A stretch of DNA of 64,000 nt from CBEULR01 sp965544035 (GTDB lineage Bacteria > Bacillota > Desulfotomaculia > Desulfotomaculales > Desulforudaceae), in assembly GCA_965544035.1 (NCBI GenBank), contig CBEULR010000005.1:62001-126000 (forward strand), read 5' to 3'. The notes under the pieces were generated by a model. That model made no database searches, was not told the origin of the DNA, and worked only from the letters and a program-made list of their open reading frames with translations. Position numbers and translations under genes: made by a program. This document shows positions 1-8,353 of this stretch, one piece after another (position 1 is the stretch's first letter; each line of letters opens with the position of its first letter).

Positions 1-2
1 CC

Positions 3-644
3 TCCGACCGCGTGCACGTGCTGGAGTTTGACACTCCTCTGGGAATTGATGTCCCAAGAGCGGTGGGCGGTGCCTATGCCAAACGCCTGGGAGCGGATAT
101 CGTCCTGTTTGTGGATGGAGATATGATCGGGAATATAAGACACGACTTGATCCGGTTGTTGGATGCGCTGAAGGAACACCACGCCGACGTGGCCCTGACC
201 GACTGCTACGCCGGTCGGTACCAACCGGGTTCGGTACAGGCACTGCACATCTGTTACCTCAGGGAATTATTCAACCGGACAATCGGGTTTGATCATTTGC
301 GGACGGCCTCTCCATCGCACGGTCCGCACGCGGTGAGCAGGCGTTTCCTGGAGACCGTTCCGATGGCGGACCTCGGCGTACCGCCGGTAACCTTGGCCGT
401 ATGCGCCCGGAGCGGTTTGAAGGCGGTAATCGGGGCGGTGATCCCGCACTGTGCCCTGGGTTCACCGGATAAAAGCAGCAAACACACCCGGCTGATCCTG
501 AATACTCTAATGGGTGATTATCTGGAGGCCTTTGCCGTCTACCATGGAAGAGAAAGGTCCCGTACGCTGTACGGGACCATCTTTGACGGTTATCACTCAA
601 CACGACGCTTTGACATTCTGGAAAAGTTTCTGGAGTCGATGTAA
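3..644 (+). CDS. Glycosyltransferase-like protein, 5' end cut by window
   Basis: The reading frame is open from the first bases of the window through in-frame codons before the first possible GTG at 12, so the N-terminus probably lies outside. A DGDM motif about 36 residues after that GTG is the DxD-type metal/nucleotide-sugar site expected of a GT-A fold glycosyltransferase, preceded by the hydrophobic strand IVLFV. A second acidic motif, TDCYAG, follows about 30 residues later. Substrate and acceptor cannot be read. It converges on the minus-strand ykuK-like gene with a 9-base gap. The family call rests on the DxD motif and general GT2-like layout only. Confidence 0.6.
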   Translation, partial: SDRVHVLEFDTPLGIDVPRAVGGAYAKRLGADIVLFVDGDMIGNIRHDLIRLLDALKEHHADVALTDCYAGRYQPGSVQALHICYLRELFNRTIGFDHLRTASPSHGPHAVSRRFLETVPMADLGVPPVTLAVCARSGLKAVIGAVIPHCALGSPDKSSKHTRLILNTLMGDYLEAFAVYHGRERSRTLYGTIFDGYHSTRRFDILEKFLESM

Positions 645-653
645 TTACGCACC

Positions 654-1130
654 CTACTTGGTGTGCCGGTCGGCCACCGACGAAGCACCAAAGGCCTCGG
701 GCTTGATCCGGGCGCTGAATCCGCTGCCGGTAACCATCCCGACCACCTCCCGGATCAGGTCCTTGGTCTCACCGTGATTGCCCACATCGATGTGGATTTC
801 CACCTTGATGTCGTCGGTCACCCCCTTTTCCCCGAACTCCTTGGCCACCATTGCCCCCAGTTCGAGGCTCAGGGCCGTCTCGAAAAATATCTTCTGGCGC
901 AGGCTCTTGATCTTGCGGTGGGTCTTCTTACGGTAATAGTAACGGGCCCCCTTGCCCCGGCGGTGCACGATGACGGCGGTAATGAAGCAGGTGCTCCCTT
1001 TCATAACCTGCGAGTCACTGCCGATGATGACCTTGTATGAGGAAGAGGGCAGGCCGGTAATATAATCGACAATATCGGCGATCACTTCCTCAAAGGTCAG
1101 CCTTCCCTTTGTGGGGCTGGTCAGAAACAT
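654..1130 (-). CDS. YkuK-like RNase H-fold protein (DUF458)
   Basis: About 158 residues beginning MFLTSPTKG, matching my memory of the YkuK/DUF458 family, which is predicted to have a ribonuclease H-like fold. IGSDSQ near the N-terminus and HIDVGNHGETKDLI near the C-terminus supply the conserved acidic residues. The biochemical role is unknown. Upstream in-frame ATGs at 1157 and 1193 exist, but they lie inside the 3' end of ksgA and would add residues not expected for the family. The start at 1130 follows the ksgA stop by 8 bases; its ribosome-binding site is not strong, so the start is the least certain part. Confidence 0.75.
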   Translation of the reverse strand: MFLTSPTKGRLTFEEVIADIVDYITGLPSSSYKVIIGSDSQVMKGSTCFITAVIVHRRGKGARYYYRKKTHRKIKSLRQKIFFETALSLELGAMVAKEFGEKGVTDDIKVEIHIDVGNHGETKDLIREVVGMVTGSGFSARIKPEAFGASSVADRHTK

Positions 1131-1137
1131 CTCTTGT

Positions 1138-2043
1138 TCACTTCCCGGGTCCTCCATACCGATGCCGAGTATAGGCCTCGGCCAGGCGCGCAAATTCTTC
1201 TATCGTAAGAGTCTCCCCCCGGCGGCGGGAATCGATGCCCGCCCGTTCAAAAACATCCGCCCAGGAGCGTTTGTCAAGGCCAAGTCCTCCGCCGGCCAGC
1301 GCAGTGGACAGCATCTTTCGGCGCTGACCGAAAGCAGCCCGTACCAAGGCGAAGAATTCGGGCGCCATTTGGACCGGCACCAGCGGTTCGGGCAAGCGCC
1401 GCATCCTGACCACGGCCGAGTCCACATCGGGTGGAGGAAAGAAATTATTGCGAGAGACCCGCAGCACAATCTCCGGTTCGGTATAACAGCGGATGAGCAC
1501 CGAGAGTGCCCCGTAAGCTTTGGTTCCCGGATGCGCCACCAAACGCTCCGCGACTTCCCTCTGCACCATGACCACGGCGAGACTGAACTCGTACCGCTCT
1601 TCAAGCAGGCGGGCGATAAACGGGCTGGTGATATAATACGGAAGATTGGCCACCACTTTGAAGCCGCCGGAAACACCGTATTCGGCGAGAAGCCGCCGGT
1701 AATCCACCTTAAGCGCATCAGCCTCAATAACCGAAACGGCATCGCCCAGATCGGCCAGACTCTCCTGCAGCAGCGGCAACAGGCGCGCATCCAGTTCAAC
1801 GGCGATCACCCGCGCCCCGGCTGCGGCCAGACGCCGGGTAAGCACTCCGGCTCCCGGCCCGATCTCAATCACCGTATCGCCCGGCCCGATCTCGGCCGCG
1901 GAAACAATCCGATCGAGCACGTTCCCCGAGATCAGGAAATTCTGCCCCAGACTCTTTCGCAGCCTGATTCCGTGCCGCGAAAGCGCCTCCCGCAGCCGCA
2001 CCGGTGACACCAAATCGGTAATCGGTCCTTCCTCCCACACCAT
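1138..2043 (-). CDS. ksgA: 16S rRNA dimethyladenosine methyltransferase RsmA
   Basis: KsgA/RsmA dimethylates two adjacent adenosines in the 3'-terminal hairpin of 16S rRNA using S-adenosylmethionine, late in 30S maturation. The 301-residue protein has the family start motif GQNFLI at about residue 35, the SAM-binding loop VIEIGPGAGVLT, and the catalytic NLPYYI motif near residue 135. Length is normal. It lies downstream of the YabE-like gene, as in the Bacillus tatD-yabE-rnmV-ksgA block, but rnmV is missing from this interval. Confidence 0.96.
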   Translation of the reverse strand: MVWEEGPITDLVSPVRLREALSRHGIRLRKSLGQNFLISGNVLDRIVSAAEIGPGDTVIEIGPGAGVLTRRLAAAGARVIAVELDARLLPLLQESLADLGDAVSVIEADALKVDYRRLLAEYGVSGGFKVVANLPYYITSPFIARLLEERYEFSLAVVMVQREVAERLVAHPGTKAYGALSVLIRCYTEPEIVLRVSRNNFFPPPDVDSAVVRMRRLPEPLVPVQMAPEFFALVRAAFGQRRKMLSTALAGGGLGLDKRSWADVFERAGIDSRRRGETLTIEEFARLAEAYTRHRYGGPGK

Positions 2044-2072
2044 GCTATATCCAGTTTATCACAGCGGGCGCC

Positions 2073-2100
2073 AAAAAATAACGCCCCGGAACAGGGCGCT
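2073..2100 (-). terminator. Rho-independent terminator of the YabE-like gene
   Basis: On the minus strand GC-rich arms (GCGCCC / GGGGCG, six-base loop) are followed by TTATTTTTT. It lies just downstream of the stop codon of the YabE-like gene and ahead of ksgA. Confidence 0.75.
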
Positions 2101-2119
2101 GTCTTTGAAACCCGTGATT

Positions 2120-3133
2120 TTATTCCAGAACATACACATTCACCGTCCGTGATCCCCAGTTCAGCGCCTGCGCACGAGTGGGGAAAAAGACGTCAATGCG
2201 GTTACCCTTGATCGACCGGCCGACGTCCATCGCGGTGCCGTGGCCGTAACCATCAATGTAGAGCCTGCTACCCAACGGGATCACCGTGGGGTCGACCGCC
2301 ACCGTGCCCGGTCCGGGCGGCTTGCCCGTGGCCGTGTTCCGCCCGGTATAAGTGTAAGCCGTCGCCCGGGCCGTCAGTGCCCTGGAAAAACGCAGGTCCT
2401 GCCCTCCACGGCTGACGGTGTCCACCGCTCCCACCAAAACCACCTGGTTAACAGGCTCACGAACTGTTTCGCTGGAAACCAACTCGCGAGACACCTCTAC
2501 GCCATCGTGGTAAGTCACCTTCCAGGTCTTTTTCTCCAGACCGGGGCAACCCGCGCTCTGCACCTTGGTCTTCCCTTTTTCGAGATTATAGGCCGTACGC
2601 CGTGTCACACCGAAGGGGATCTCGACTTCCTCTTCCACTGTTTCCTCGGTCACCCGAATGACGGTCACCGTTAGATCAGGCTCCAGGACGGTCGACCGCT
2701 CCGGCCTGACCAGATCCTGGGAACCCACGGTGAGACCGAGCTCATCGATCAATTCCCCCACCGTTCTCGCCGTAGTCATCTCCCGCCGTTCACCGCCGTC
2801 GATTTGAACGGTCACCGGTATCGCCCGGGTAATGACGATCTCCATACCGTCTTCCAATTTGGTATCGAGAGACGGATCAACGCGATCGTGTGCCCCGAGC
2901 TCGACGCCGGATGCCTCCAGCACATCACCCACGGTGCGTTTGAAAGTAGAGACCGTCTGCCTATCCCCGTCATCGAGTAAAACGACATCCTTTTTCGCCC
3001 AGGCGAAACCAACTACCGTCAAACTCACAAACACGAAGAGGGAAATCACTGCCGCAATGATAAGCGCCCTTTTTCGAGCCGGCGCACGCTCTCCCTCACC
3101 CAGATCCCGTCTGTGGAAGGTATGCCAACCCAT
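2120..3133 (-). CDS. YabE-like cell-wall protein: DUF348 repeats, G5 and 3D domains
   Basis: A 337-residue exported protein. Residues about 23-46 form a membrane anchor or uncleaved signal after a basic, Arg-rich N-terminus. Two ubiquitin-like DUF348 repeats follow (about 50-160), then a G5 domain with the EEEVEIPFG signature (about 160-235), and a C-terminal 3D domain carrying the TATAYTYTGRNTATG, VAVDP and AMDVGR motifs with the three conserved Asp residues. The architecture is that of YabE/RpfB-type proteins, in which the 3D domain resembles lytic transglycosylases acting on peptidoglycan, often during spore germination or resuscitation. Position before ksgA matches Bacillus yabE. Confidence 0.88.
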   Translation of the reverse strand: MGWHTFHRRDLGEGERAPARKRALIIAAVISLFVFVSLTVVGFAWAKKDVVLLDDGDRQTVSTFKRTVGDVLEASGVELGAHDRVDPSLDTKLEDGMEIVITRAIPVTVQIDGGERREMTTARTVGELIDELGLTVGSQDLVRPERSTVLEPDLTVTVIRVTEETVEEEVEIPFGVTRRTAYNLEKGKTKVQSAGCPGLEKKTWKVTYHDGVEVSRELVSSETVREPVNQVVLVGAVDTVSRGGQDLRFSRALTARATAYTYTGRNTATGKPPGPGTVAVDPTVIPLGSRLYIDGYGHGTAMDVGRSIKGNRIDVFFPTRAQALNWGSRTVNVYVLE

Positions 3134-3193
3134 TTCGCAATCACCAACTTATACCATTCTTGACCAGCTGACGAAAATCCTGCCGGCAGGCCG

Positions 3194-3721
3194 TCAAAAC
3201 TCAATCCCTTTCTGTGCTTTAACACCGTTACGGTAGTGGTGCTTTACCTCGAGCATTTCGGTAACCAGATCGGCTTCGTCCACCAAACGCGGCGAGGCAT
3301 CCCGTCCGGTAAGGACCAGATGCAGACCGGGGGCTTTTCCTTCGACCAGACCCAGAACGTCGGCTTCGGAAATGAGTCCCAGCTTGACCGCATACAGGAT
3401 TTCGTCCAGAATAATCATCTCATACTCACCCGAACGCACCGCCGTCCAAGCCTCGGCCAATGCCCGGGCCGCTGCCTCACGGTGTTTCGCCAGTGACTCT
3501 TCATCGCCCAGATGGACAAATCCCAGACCCATCGGGCGGATCTCAAACCCCTGTATCCCGGCGGCCGCCTTCAACTCGCCAGGACCGGTGTCACCCTTTA
3601 CAAACTGCAGCATCAGCACACGCATCCCCTGGCCCAGCGCCCTGAGCGCCAGGCCCAAAGCCGCCGTCGTCTTGCCCTTGCCGTTGCCGGTAAAAACCAT
3701 CACCAGTCCGCGTTCGGCCAT
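3194..3721 (-). CDS. cobO: Corrinoid adenosyltransferase (CobO/BtuR type)
   Basis: This 175-residue enzyme transfers the adenosyl group of ATP to reduced corrinoid in adenosylcobalamin synthesis. The P-loop GNGKGKTTAA is at residues 11-20, followed by LMLQFVKG, the Walker-B-like strand MIILDEI and the C-terminal EVKHHYRNGVKAQKGIEF typical of the family. The start at 3721 is chosen because AGAGGGGAG lies 8 bases upstream; an ATG 11 codons earlier lacks that support. No other cobalamin gene is in the window, so it sits alone between tatD and the YabE-like gene, interrupting an otherwise Bacillus-like order. Confidence 0.93.
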   Translation of the reverse strand: MAERGLVMVFTGNGKGKTTAALGLALRALGQGMRVLMLQFVKGDTGPGELKAAAGIQGFEIRPMGLGFVHLGDEESLAKHREAAARALAEAWTAVRSGEYEMIILDEILYAVKLGLISEADVLGLVEGKAPGLHLVLTGRDASPRLVDEADLVTEMLEVKHHYRNGVKAQKGIEF

Positions 3722-3791
3722 CTGATTCTCCCCTCTATTGATCACCACATTCACTATCCTATGCGAAGTAGTCAGTAGCCAGAAGAATCTG

Positions 3792-3814
3792 GTGTCGCCC
3801 GTCTGAGTGACGTG
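3792..3814. repeat. Short dispersed repeat, second copy
   Basis: GTGTCGCCCGTC then TGAGTGACGTG between cobO and tatD; three differences in 23 bases from the copy at 23455-23477. Confidence 0.6.
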
Positions 3815-3819
3815 AGAGT

Positions 3820-4578
3820 CTAAATACCAAATACTCTCCGCACATTGGCCGTCGTTTCCCGCGCCAAATCCTCAAGCGCAACACCGCGGATACCCGCCAC
3901 CGCCTCGGCCGTGTGCCGCACATAGGCCGGTTCATTCCGGCGTCCGCGCCGCGGCACCGGTGCCAGATAAGGCGCATCGGTTTCCAGCATCAAGCGGTCG
4001 GAAGGCACGTGGGCAGCCACTTCGCGGGTATCTTCGCTCTTGGGGAAAGTCACCACCCCCGAAAGCGATATATAATACCCCAGCTCCAGGTAGCGCCGCG
4101 CCTGCTCCCAGTTTCCGGAGAAACAGTGCATAACCGCCCGGCGCACACCGCTTTCCGCCAGAATCCGGTAGGTGTCCTCATCGGCCTCCCGGGTATGCAC
4201 AACCACCGCGCAGTCCAGTTCGCGGGCCAGGGCGAGCTGGGCCGCAAAAACATCCCGCTGGACCGGACGGGGTGAGAAATCATAATGGTAATCCAGGCCG
4301 ATCTCGCCCAGACCAACCACCTTCGGGGCCGCAAGCAGTCTGCGGAGTTGTTCCAGATACCCTTCAGGTGCCTGCGCCGCCTCGTGGGGGTGCACCCCCA
4401 CCACCGCGTAGACGCAGGAATAACGCCCGGCCAGCTCGATACACCGTCGGGATGAATCCAGGTCGCTTCCCACAGTAAGGATTAAACCCACCCCGGCTTC
4501 ATTGGCGCGGGCGATGACCGCATCCACTTCGCCCTGAAAGCGCTTGTCGTCAAGGTGGGCATGACTATCGGTCAGCAT
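3820..4578 (-). CDS. tatD: TatD-family metal-dependent DNase
   Basis: A 252-residue TIM-barrel hydrolase. Metal ligands are visible as the N-terminal HAHLDD, GEIGLDYH, VVVHTREAD, the HCFSG histidine and the C-terminal LETDAP. TatD proteins have 3'-5' exonuclease activity on DNA and have been linked to DNA repair. The start ATG at 4578 follows the metG stop by 2 bases and has GGAG 11 bases upstream inside metG, so the two are translationally coupled. Confidence 0.92.
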   Translation of the reverse strand: MLTDSHAHLDDKRFQGEVDAVIARANEAGVGLILTVGSDLDSSRRCIELAGRYSCVYAVVGVHPHEAAQAPEGYLEQLRRLLAAPKVVGLGEIGLDYHYDFSPRPVQRDVFAAQLALARELDCAVVVHTREADEDTYRILAESGVRRAVMHCFSGNWEQARRYLELGYYISLSGVVTFPKSEDTREVAAHVPSDRLMLETDAPYLAPVPRRGRRNEPAYVRHTAEAVAGIRGVALEDLARETTANVRRVFGI

Positions 4579-4580
4579 GT

Positions 4581-6125
4581 TTATTTTTTCTCCGTTTCGA
4601 TACGCGGGAACAGAGGCTCTCCCCGTGATATTGTCGTACCGGCGGGAATCAGTCCCCACTTCAGGGATTCCCAAGTGTGGAGATCGGCACGGTCGGCAAT
4701 ACCGAGCTGCGCCCAGACCCGTGCCGGGAAGCCCGGCATAAACGGCGTGAGCAATACCGTAATGATCCGGTAGGACTCGGCCAGGTTGTACATCACCGTC
4801 GCCAAGCGTTCCCGCTGGTCCGGATCTTTGGCCAGCGTCCAGGGAGCGGTCTCCTCAATATACTTGTTGGCCTTGGCCGTCAGGCGCCCGATGGCGATCA
4901 ACGCGTTCGACAGTTCCACATTACTCACCAGTCGTTCGACCTCGGCCGGTACGGACAGCGCTAGATCGATCAGGTCCTGATCCAAAGGCGTGGCCGCCCC
5001 GGGCTGGGGAATACGCCCGTCAAAGTACTTATTTATCATTGCCGTCGTCCGGCTGAGCAGATTCCCCAGATCATTGGCCAGATCAACGTTGATCCGGAAG
5101 ATGAGACTGTCTTCGGAGTAATTGGTGTCCAGACCGAAGGGCATTTCACGCAGCAGGTAATAGCGGATGGCGTCCACCCCGTATTTGTCGATCAGTACCA
5201 GGGGGTCGATCACGTTGCCCTTGGATTTGGACATTTTCCCGCTTTCGAGCAACAGCCAGCCGTGGCCGACAACCTTCTTGGGCAGTTCGATTCCGGCCGC
5301 CATCAGCAGAATCGGCCAGATGATACAGTGGAAGCGGATGATGTCCTTGGCCATCAGGTGTACGTCAGCCGGCCAGTAACGCTTGAAAAGCTCGTCATTT
5401 TCGGTCCCGTAACCCAGGGCGGAGATGTAATTGGTCAGGGCATCAACCCACACGTAAACAACATGCTTGGAGTCAAAGGGCACCTTGATCCCCCAATCGA
5501 ACGTCGTGCGGGAGACACACAGGTCCTCCAGTCCCTGTTTGATAAAGCTGACGACCTCATTCCGCCTGGTCACCGGCTGGATAAAATCGGGGTGGGTTTC
5601 GATATATTCCAGCAGGCGGTCGGCGTACTTCGACTGACGGAAAAAGTAGCTCTCCTCCTGCAGCAGTTCCACTTCACGCTCACAGTCCGGGCACTTCCCG
5701 TCCGCCAACTGCCGCTCGGTCCAGAAAGTTTCACAGGGTGTGCAGTACCAGCCTTCATACTTCGCCTTGTAGATGTCGCCCTGTTCATAGAGCCGGGTGA
5801 AGATGTCGGCCACGACCTTCTTGTGCCGCTCATCAGTGGTCCGGATGAAGTCGTTATACTCCACCTCCAGCTTTGACCACAGATGCTTAAAACCCTCCAC
5901 AATCTTGTCGACATAAGCCTGCGGATCCTGACCGTTGGCCCGGGCCATACGCGCAATTTTTTGACCGTGTTCGTCCGAGCCGGTGAGAAACCAGACATCG
6001 TAACCGGTCATCCGCTTAAAGCGGGCCACGGTATCCGCCGCCACCGTGGTATAGGCGTGGCCGATATGCAGATTATCGCTAGGGTAGTAGATAGGTGTAG
6101 TGATGTAAAAGGTCGGTTTCCCCAA
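4581..6125 (-). CDS. metG: Methionyl-tRNA synthetase, short form
   Basis: Class I aminoacyl-tRNA synthetase charging tRNA-Met. HIGH is at residues 20-23, a CTPC/CPDC zinc knuckle lies in the connective peptide near 127-150, and KMSKS near 300. At 514 residues it ends after the anticodon-binding helical domain and lacks the C-terminal EMAP/Arc1p-like tRNA-binding domain present in the roughly 650-residue Bacillus-type enzyme. The start codon is TTG with GGAAGGGACAGGG upstream. It is transcribed with tatD from a good promoter at 6159-6188. Confidence 0.96.
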   Translation of the reverse strand: MGKPTFYITTPIYYPSDNLHIGHAYTTVAADTVARFKRMTGYDVWFLTGSDEHGQKIARMARANGQDPQAYVDKIVEGFKHLWSKLEVEYNDFIRTTDERHKKVVADIFTRLYEQGDIYKAKYEGWYCTPCETFWTERQLADGKCPDCEREVELLQEESYFFRQSKYADRLLEYIETHPDFIQPVTRRNEVVSFIKQGLEDLCVSRTTFDWGIKVPFDSKHVVYVWVDALTNYISALGYGTENDELFKRYWPADVHLMAKDIIRFHCIIWPILLMAAGIELPKKVVGHGWLLLESGKMSKSKGNVIDPLVLIDKYGVDAIRYYLLREMPFGLDTNYSEDSLIFRINVDLANDLGNLLSRTTAMINKYFDGRIPQPGAATPLDQDLIDLALSVPAEVERLVSNVELSNALIAIGRLTAKANKYIEETAPWTLAKDPDQRERLATVMYNLAESYRIITVLLTPFMPGFPARVWAQLGIADRADLHTWESLKWGLIPAGTTISRGEPLFPRIETEKK

Positions 6126-6158
6126 ACCCTGTCCCTTCCTTCCCTAAAGTTACCGACA

Positions 6159-6188
6159 ATTCTATCCCAATAATTTGTAAATTGTCAA
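6159..6188 (-). promoter_or_regulatory. SigA-type promoter of metG-tatD
   Basis: Minus-strand TTGACA (6188-6183) and TAGAAT (6164-6159) separated by 18 bases, about 35 bases before the metG start codon. Confidence 0.7.
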
Positions 6189-6246
6189 GTTACAGCCCCC
6201 ACATCCACCGTGCGACAACAAACTGAAAAAATTTGGGGAAAAGGTG

Positions 6247-6275
6247 TTGACTTATAATGGAATGCTTGGTACCAT
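6247..6275 (+). promoter_or_regulatory. Candidate promoter of abrB
   Basis: TTGACT (6247-6252) and TACCAT (6270-6275) with 17-base spacing, 60 bases before the abrB GTG. The -10 match is mediocre; TATGAT at about 6296-6301 is an alternative -10. Confidence 0.4.
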
Positions 6276-6335
6276 TTACTTGCGCCATTTTGTTATATGA
6301 TGTCGAAACAAAATTCAGGGGAGGGAGAGAGCCAG

Positions 6336-6590
6336 GTGAAGTCAACGGGTATTGTTCGCAAGGTGGACGAGCTCGGGCGGGTTGTGATCCCGATCGAACT
6401 CCGGCGGACGCTCGGCATCGAAGAAAAAGACGCGCTAGAGATCTACGTTGATGCCGAAAAGATTATTCTCCGCAAATATGAACCGGCGTGTGTGTTCTGC
6501 GGCAACGCGGGAGACGTCCAGCACTACAAGGGCAAACTGGTGTGCCGGGAATGCGCCATTGCCATGTTTGAAAAAGCTCAGGTCGGTTAG
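6336..6590 (+). CDS. abrB: AbrB/SpoVT-family transition-state regulator with zinc ribbon
   Basis: An 84-residue DNA-binding regulator. The N-terminal swapped-hairpin AbrB domain (KSTGIVRKVDELGRVVIPIE and onward) is followed by a C-terminal CVFC...CREC zinc-ribbon tail common in clostridial AbrB proteins. The start is the GTG at 6336: GGGGAGGG lies about 10 bases upstream and AbrB proteins begin with MKSTGIVRK. An ATG at 6297 would add an atypical extension. It is divergent from metG, as in Bacillus, where AbrB represses post-exponential genes; that role here is inferred. Confidence 0.92.
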   Translation: MKSTGIVRKVDELGRVVIPIELRRTLGIEEKDALEIYVDAEKIILRKYEPACVFCGNAGDVQHYKGKLVCRECAIAMFEKAQVG

Positions 6591-6623
6591 GCGGAGCCGA
6601 GAGCCGGACCCATCAATTTTCCG

Positions 6624-6653
6624 AAAGAGGCCGTTAGGGCCTCTTTTGCTTTT
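6624..6653. terminator. Bidirectional terminator between abrB and rsmI
   Basis: Perfect 9-bp stem AAAGAGGCC / GGCCTCTTT (6624-6632 and 6638-6646) with a 5-base loop. A-rich and T-rich flanks allow it to serve both converging genes. Confidence 0.85.
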
Positions 6654-6657
6654 GTCC

Positions 6658-7494
6658 CTATTTATGCAACAGGTCGTATACCTCCCGGCGGTGCATACTA
6701 TAGCGCCTGGCCAATTCCTTTACCGCGGCCTGCCGGTCGACGCCCTCGGCCACCAGCCTCTCGTACTCCCGCCGCAGGGCTTCGGCAGACGGAGGCGGCA
6801 CTGCATCGGCCGCCTTCTCCCCCTCCGCCGCGCCTTCCAGCACAATGGTGAACTCACCCTGTGGAGGCTTGTTTTCAAAATGCGCCACCGCTTCGGATAC
6901 CCGGCCCCGAAAAACCTCCTCAAACTTCTTGGTCAGTTCCCGGGCCACGGCCACCCTGCGGTCGCCGACAACCTCCAGCACGTCCCGCAGTGTATCAAGT
7001 ATCCGGTGCGGCGACTCGTAGAACACGATGGTCCGTTCTTCCTTCCGCCAGGCCTCGAGCACACGGCGGCGTCCCCTGCGCGGGACAAAACCATCGAAAA
7101 CAAACCGGTCGGCCTTCAGACCGGAGAGTACCAACGCGGTTAGCAGTGCGCTGGGACCGGGAACGGCTTCCACCCGGATTCCGGCTTCCAGGGCGGCCGC
7201 AATCAGGAGCCCCCCGGGGTCGGAGATCACCGGCATGCCTGCATCGGAGACCAGGGCCACCGATTTCCCCTGCTGCAGCACGTCCACCACCGACTCGGTT
7301 TTGCGCCGCTCGGAACGGGCGTGCAGGCTGGTCAGGGGAGTGCTGATGCCGTAGTGGGACAGCAGCTTCCGGGTCATACGGGTATCCTCGGCCGCGATCA
7401 GGTCAACCTCCCCCAGGATACGCACCAGGCGCAGGCCGGCATCCTCCAGGTTGCCGATCGGGGTGCCGCATACATACAGCGTACCGGCAGCCAT
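6658..7494 (-). CDS. rsmI: 16S rRNA C1402 2'-O-methyltransferase RsmI
   Basis: SAM-dependent enzyme methylating the ribose of C1402 in the ribosomal P site. The 278-residue protein carries the tetrapyrrole-methylase-fold motifs: LYVCGTPIGNLEDAG at the N-terminus, AAEDTRMTRKLL, VSDAGMPVISDPG and VPGPSALLTAL. The C-terminal tail (about 230-278) has the helical domain usual in this family. It follows ricT by 3 bases and is the last gene of the tmk-holB-ricT-rsmI run. Confidence 0.95.
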   Translation of the reverse strand: MAAGTLYVCGTPIGNLEDAGLRLVRILGEVDLIAAEDTRMTRKLLSHYGISTPLTSLHARSERRKTESVVDVLQQGKSVALVSDAGMPVISDPGGLLIAAALEAGIRVEAVPGPSALLTALVLSGLKADRFVFDGFVPRRGRRRVLEAWRKEERTIVFYESPHRILDTLRDVLEVVGDRRVAVARELTKKFEEVFRGRVSEAVAHFENKPPQGEFTIVLEGAAEGEKAADAVPPPSAEALRREYERLVAEGVDRQAAVKELARRYSMHRREVYDLLHK

Positions 7495-7497
7495 TTC

Positions 7498-8322
7498 CTA
7501 ACCCCGCTTCGCGGGACACCCGCAGGTCCTGACGGCCGTCAGCTCGAACTCCTCCGGTTCCTTGGCGTCCTCGAGCTCGACGGTTACCGTAGACTTAAAC
7601 ATGTTTACCGCCGTGACCCTGCCTTCACCCTTGGGTGTAAGCACACTGCTGCCGACCACGGGCATTTCCTTCTTCGCGTGTTCGTAGGTGTCACTCTCAT
7701 ACTTCAAACAGCACATCAGGCGGCCGCATATCCCGGAAATTTTGGCCGGGTTGAGTGAGAGGTTCTGCTCCTTCGCCATGCGTATCGACACCGGAGTAAA
7801 CTCCCTGAGCCAGCTGGCGCAGCAGAGTTCACGACCGCAACAGCCCTGGCCGCCCATCATCTTGGCCTCGTCCCTGACGCCGATCTGCCTCAATTCGATA
7901 CGTGTACGGAACACGGCAGCCAGATCGCGCACCAGTTCCCGGAAATCAATACGGCCGTCCGCCGTGAAGTAAAAGATAATCTTGTTTCCGTCAAAGGTGT
8001 AATCCACCGACACCAGCTTCATCGGCAGGCCATGGGCCGCAATTTTGTCGGCACAGATCCGGAAAGCCTCCTTCTCTTTTGCCCGGATTTCCTCCAGCCG
8101 GCGCCGGTCATCTTCATCCGCTTTGCGGATCACCGGTTTCAACGGCTGTTCGGCACCGTTTTCTTCATAGGGTGCGGGACCGGAAGCGATGGTACCATAT
8201 TCCAAACCACGTACCGTCTCCACGATAACGGGATCACCAACCGCCAATTCCAGGTTTCCCGGATCGAAGCAGTATATCTTACCGGCCGGTCTGAAGGATA
8301 CTCCTACCATCTGTTTGGTCAA
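7498..8322 (-). CDS. ricT: PSP1-domain protein RicT (YaaT)
   Basis: A 274-residue PSP1-domain protein. The Cys-rich signature GGQGCCGRELCCASWL, followed by ICGRLMCCLKYE, is characteristic. In Bacillus subtilis RicT (YaaT) forms the RicAFT complex, which carries Fe-S clusters and with RNase Y affects mRNA processing, sporulation and competence. RicA and RicF partners are not seen here. It sits between holB and rsmI; Bacillus yabA, normally nearby, is missing. Confidence 0.93.
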   Translation of the reverse strand: MTKQMVGVSFRPAGKIYCFDPGNLELAVGDPVIVETVRGLEYGTIASGPAPYEENGAEQPLKPVIRKADEDDRRRLEEIRAKEKEAFRICADKIAAHGLPMKLVSVDYTFDGNKIIFYFTADGRIDFRELVRDLAAVFRTRIELRQIGVRDEAKMMGGQGCCGRELCCASWLREFTPVSIRMAKEQNLSLNPAKISGICGRLMCCLKYESDTYEHAKKEMPVVGSSVLTPKGEGRVTAVNMFKSTVTVELEDAKEPEEFELTAVRTCGCPAKRG

Positions 8323-8353
8323 TATTCAGACCTCCTTCTCGTCAGAATAGAGT

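Noticed and set aside
1111..2007. Long plus-strand open frame opposite ksgA
   Set aside because: ksgA on the other strand has full motif support; the overlapping frame encodes a His/Arg/Pro-rich composition typical of an antisense shadow.
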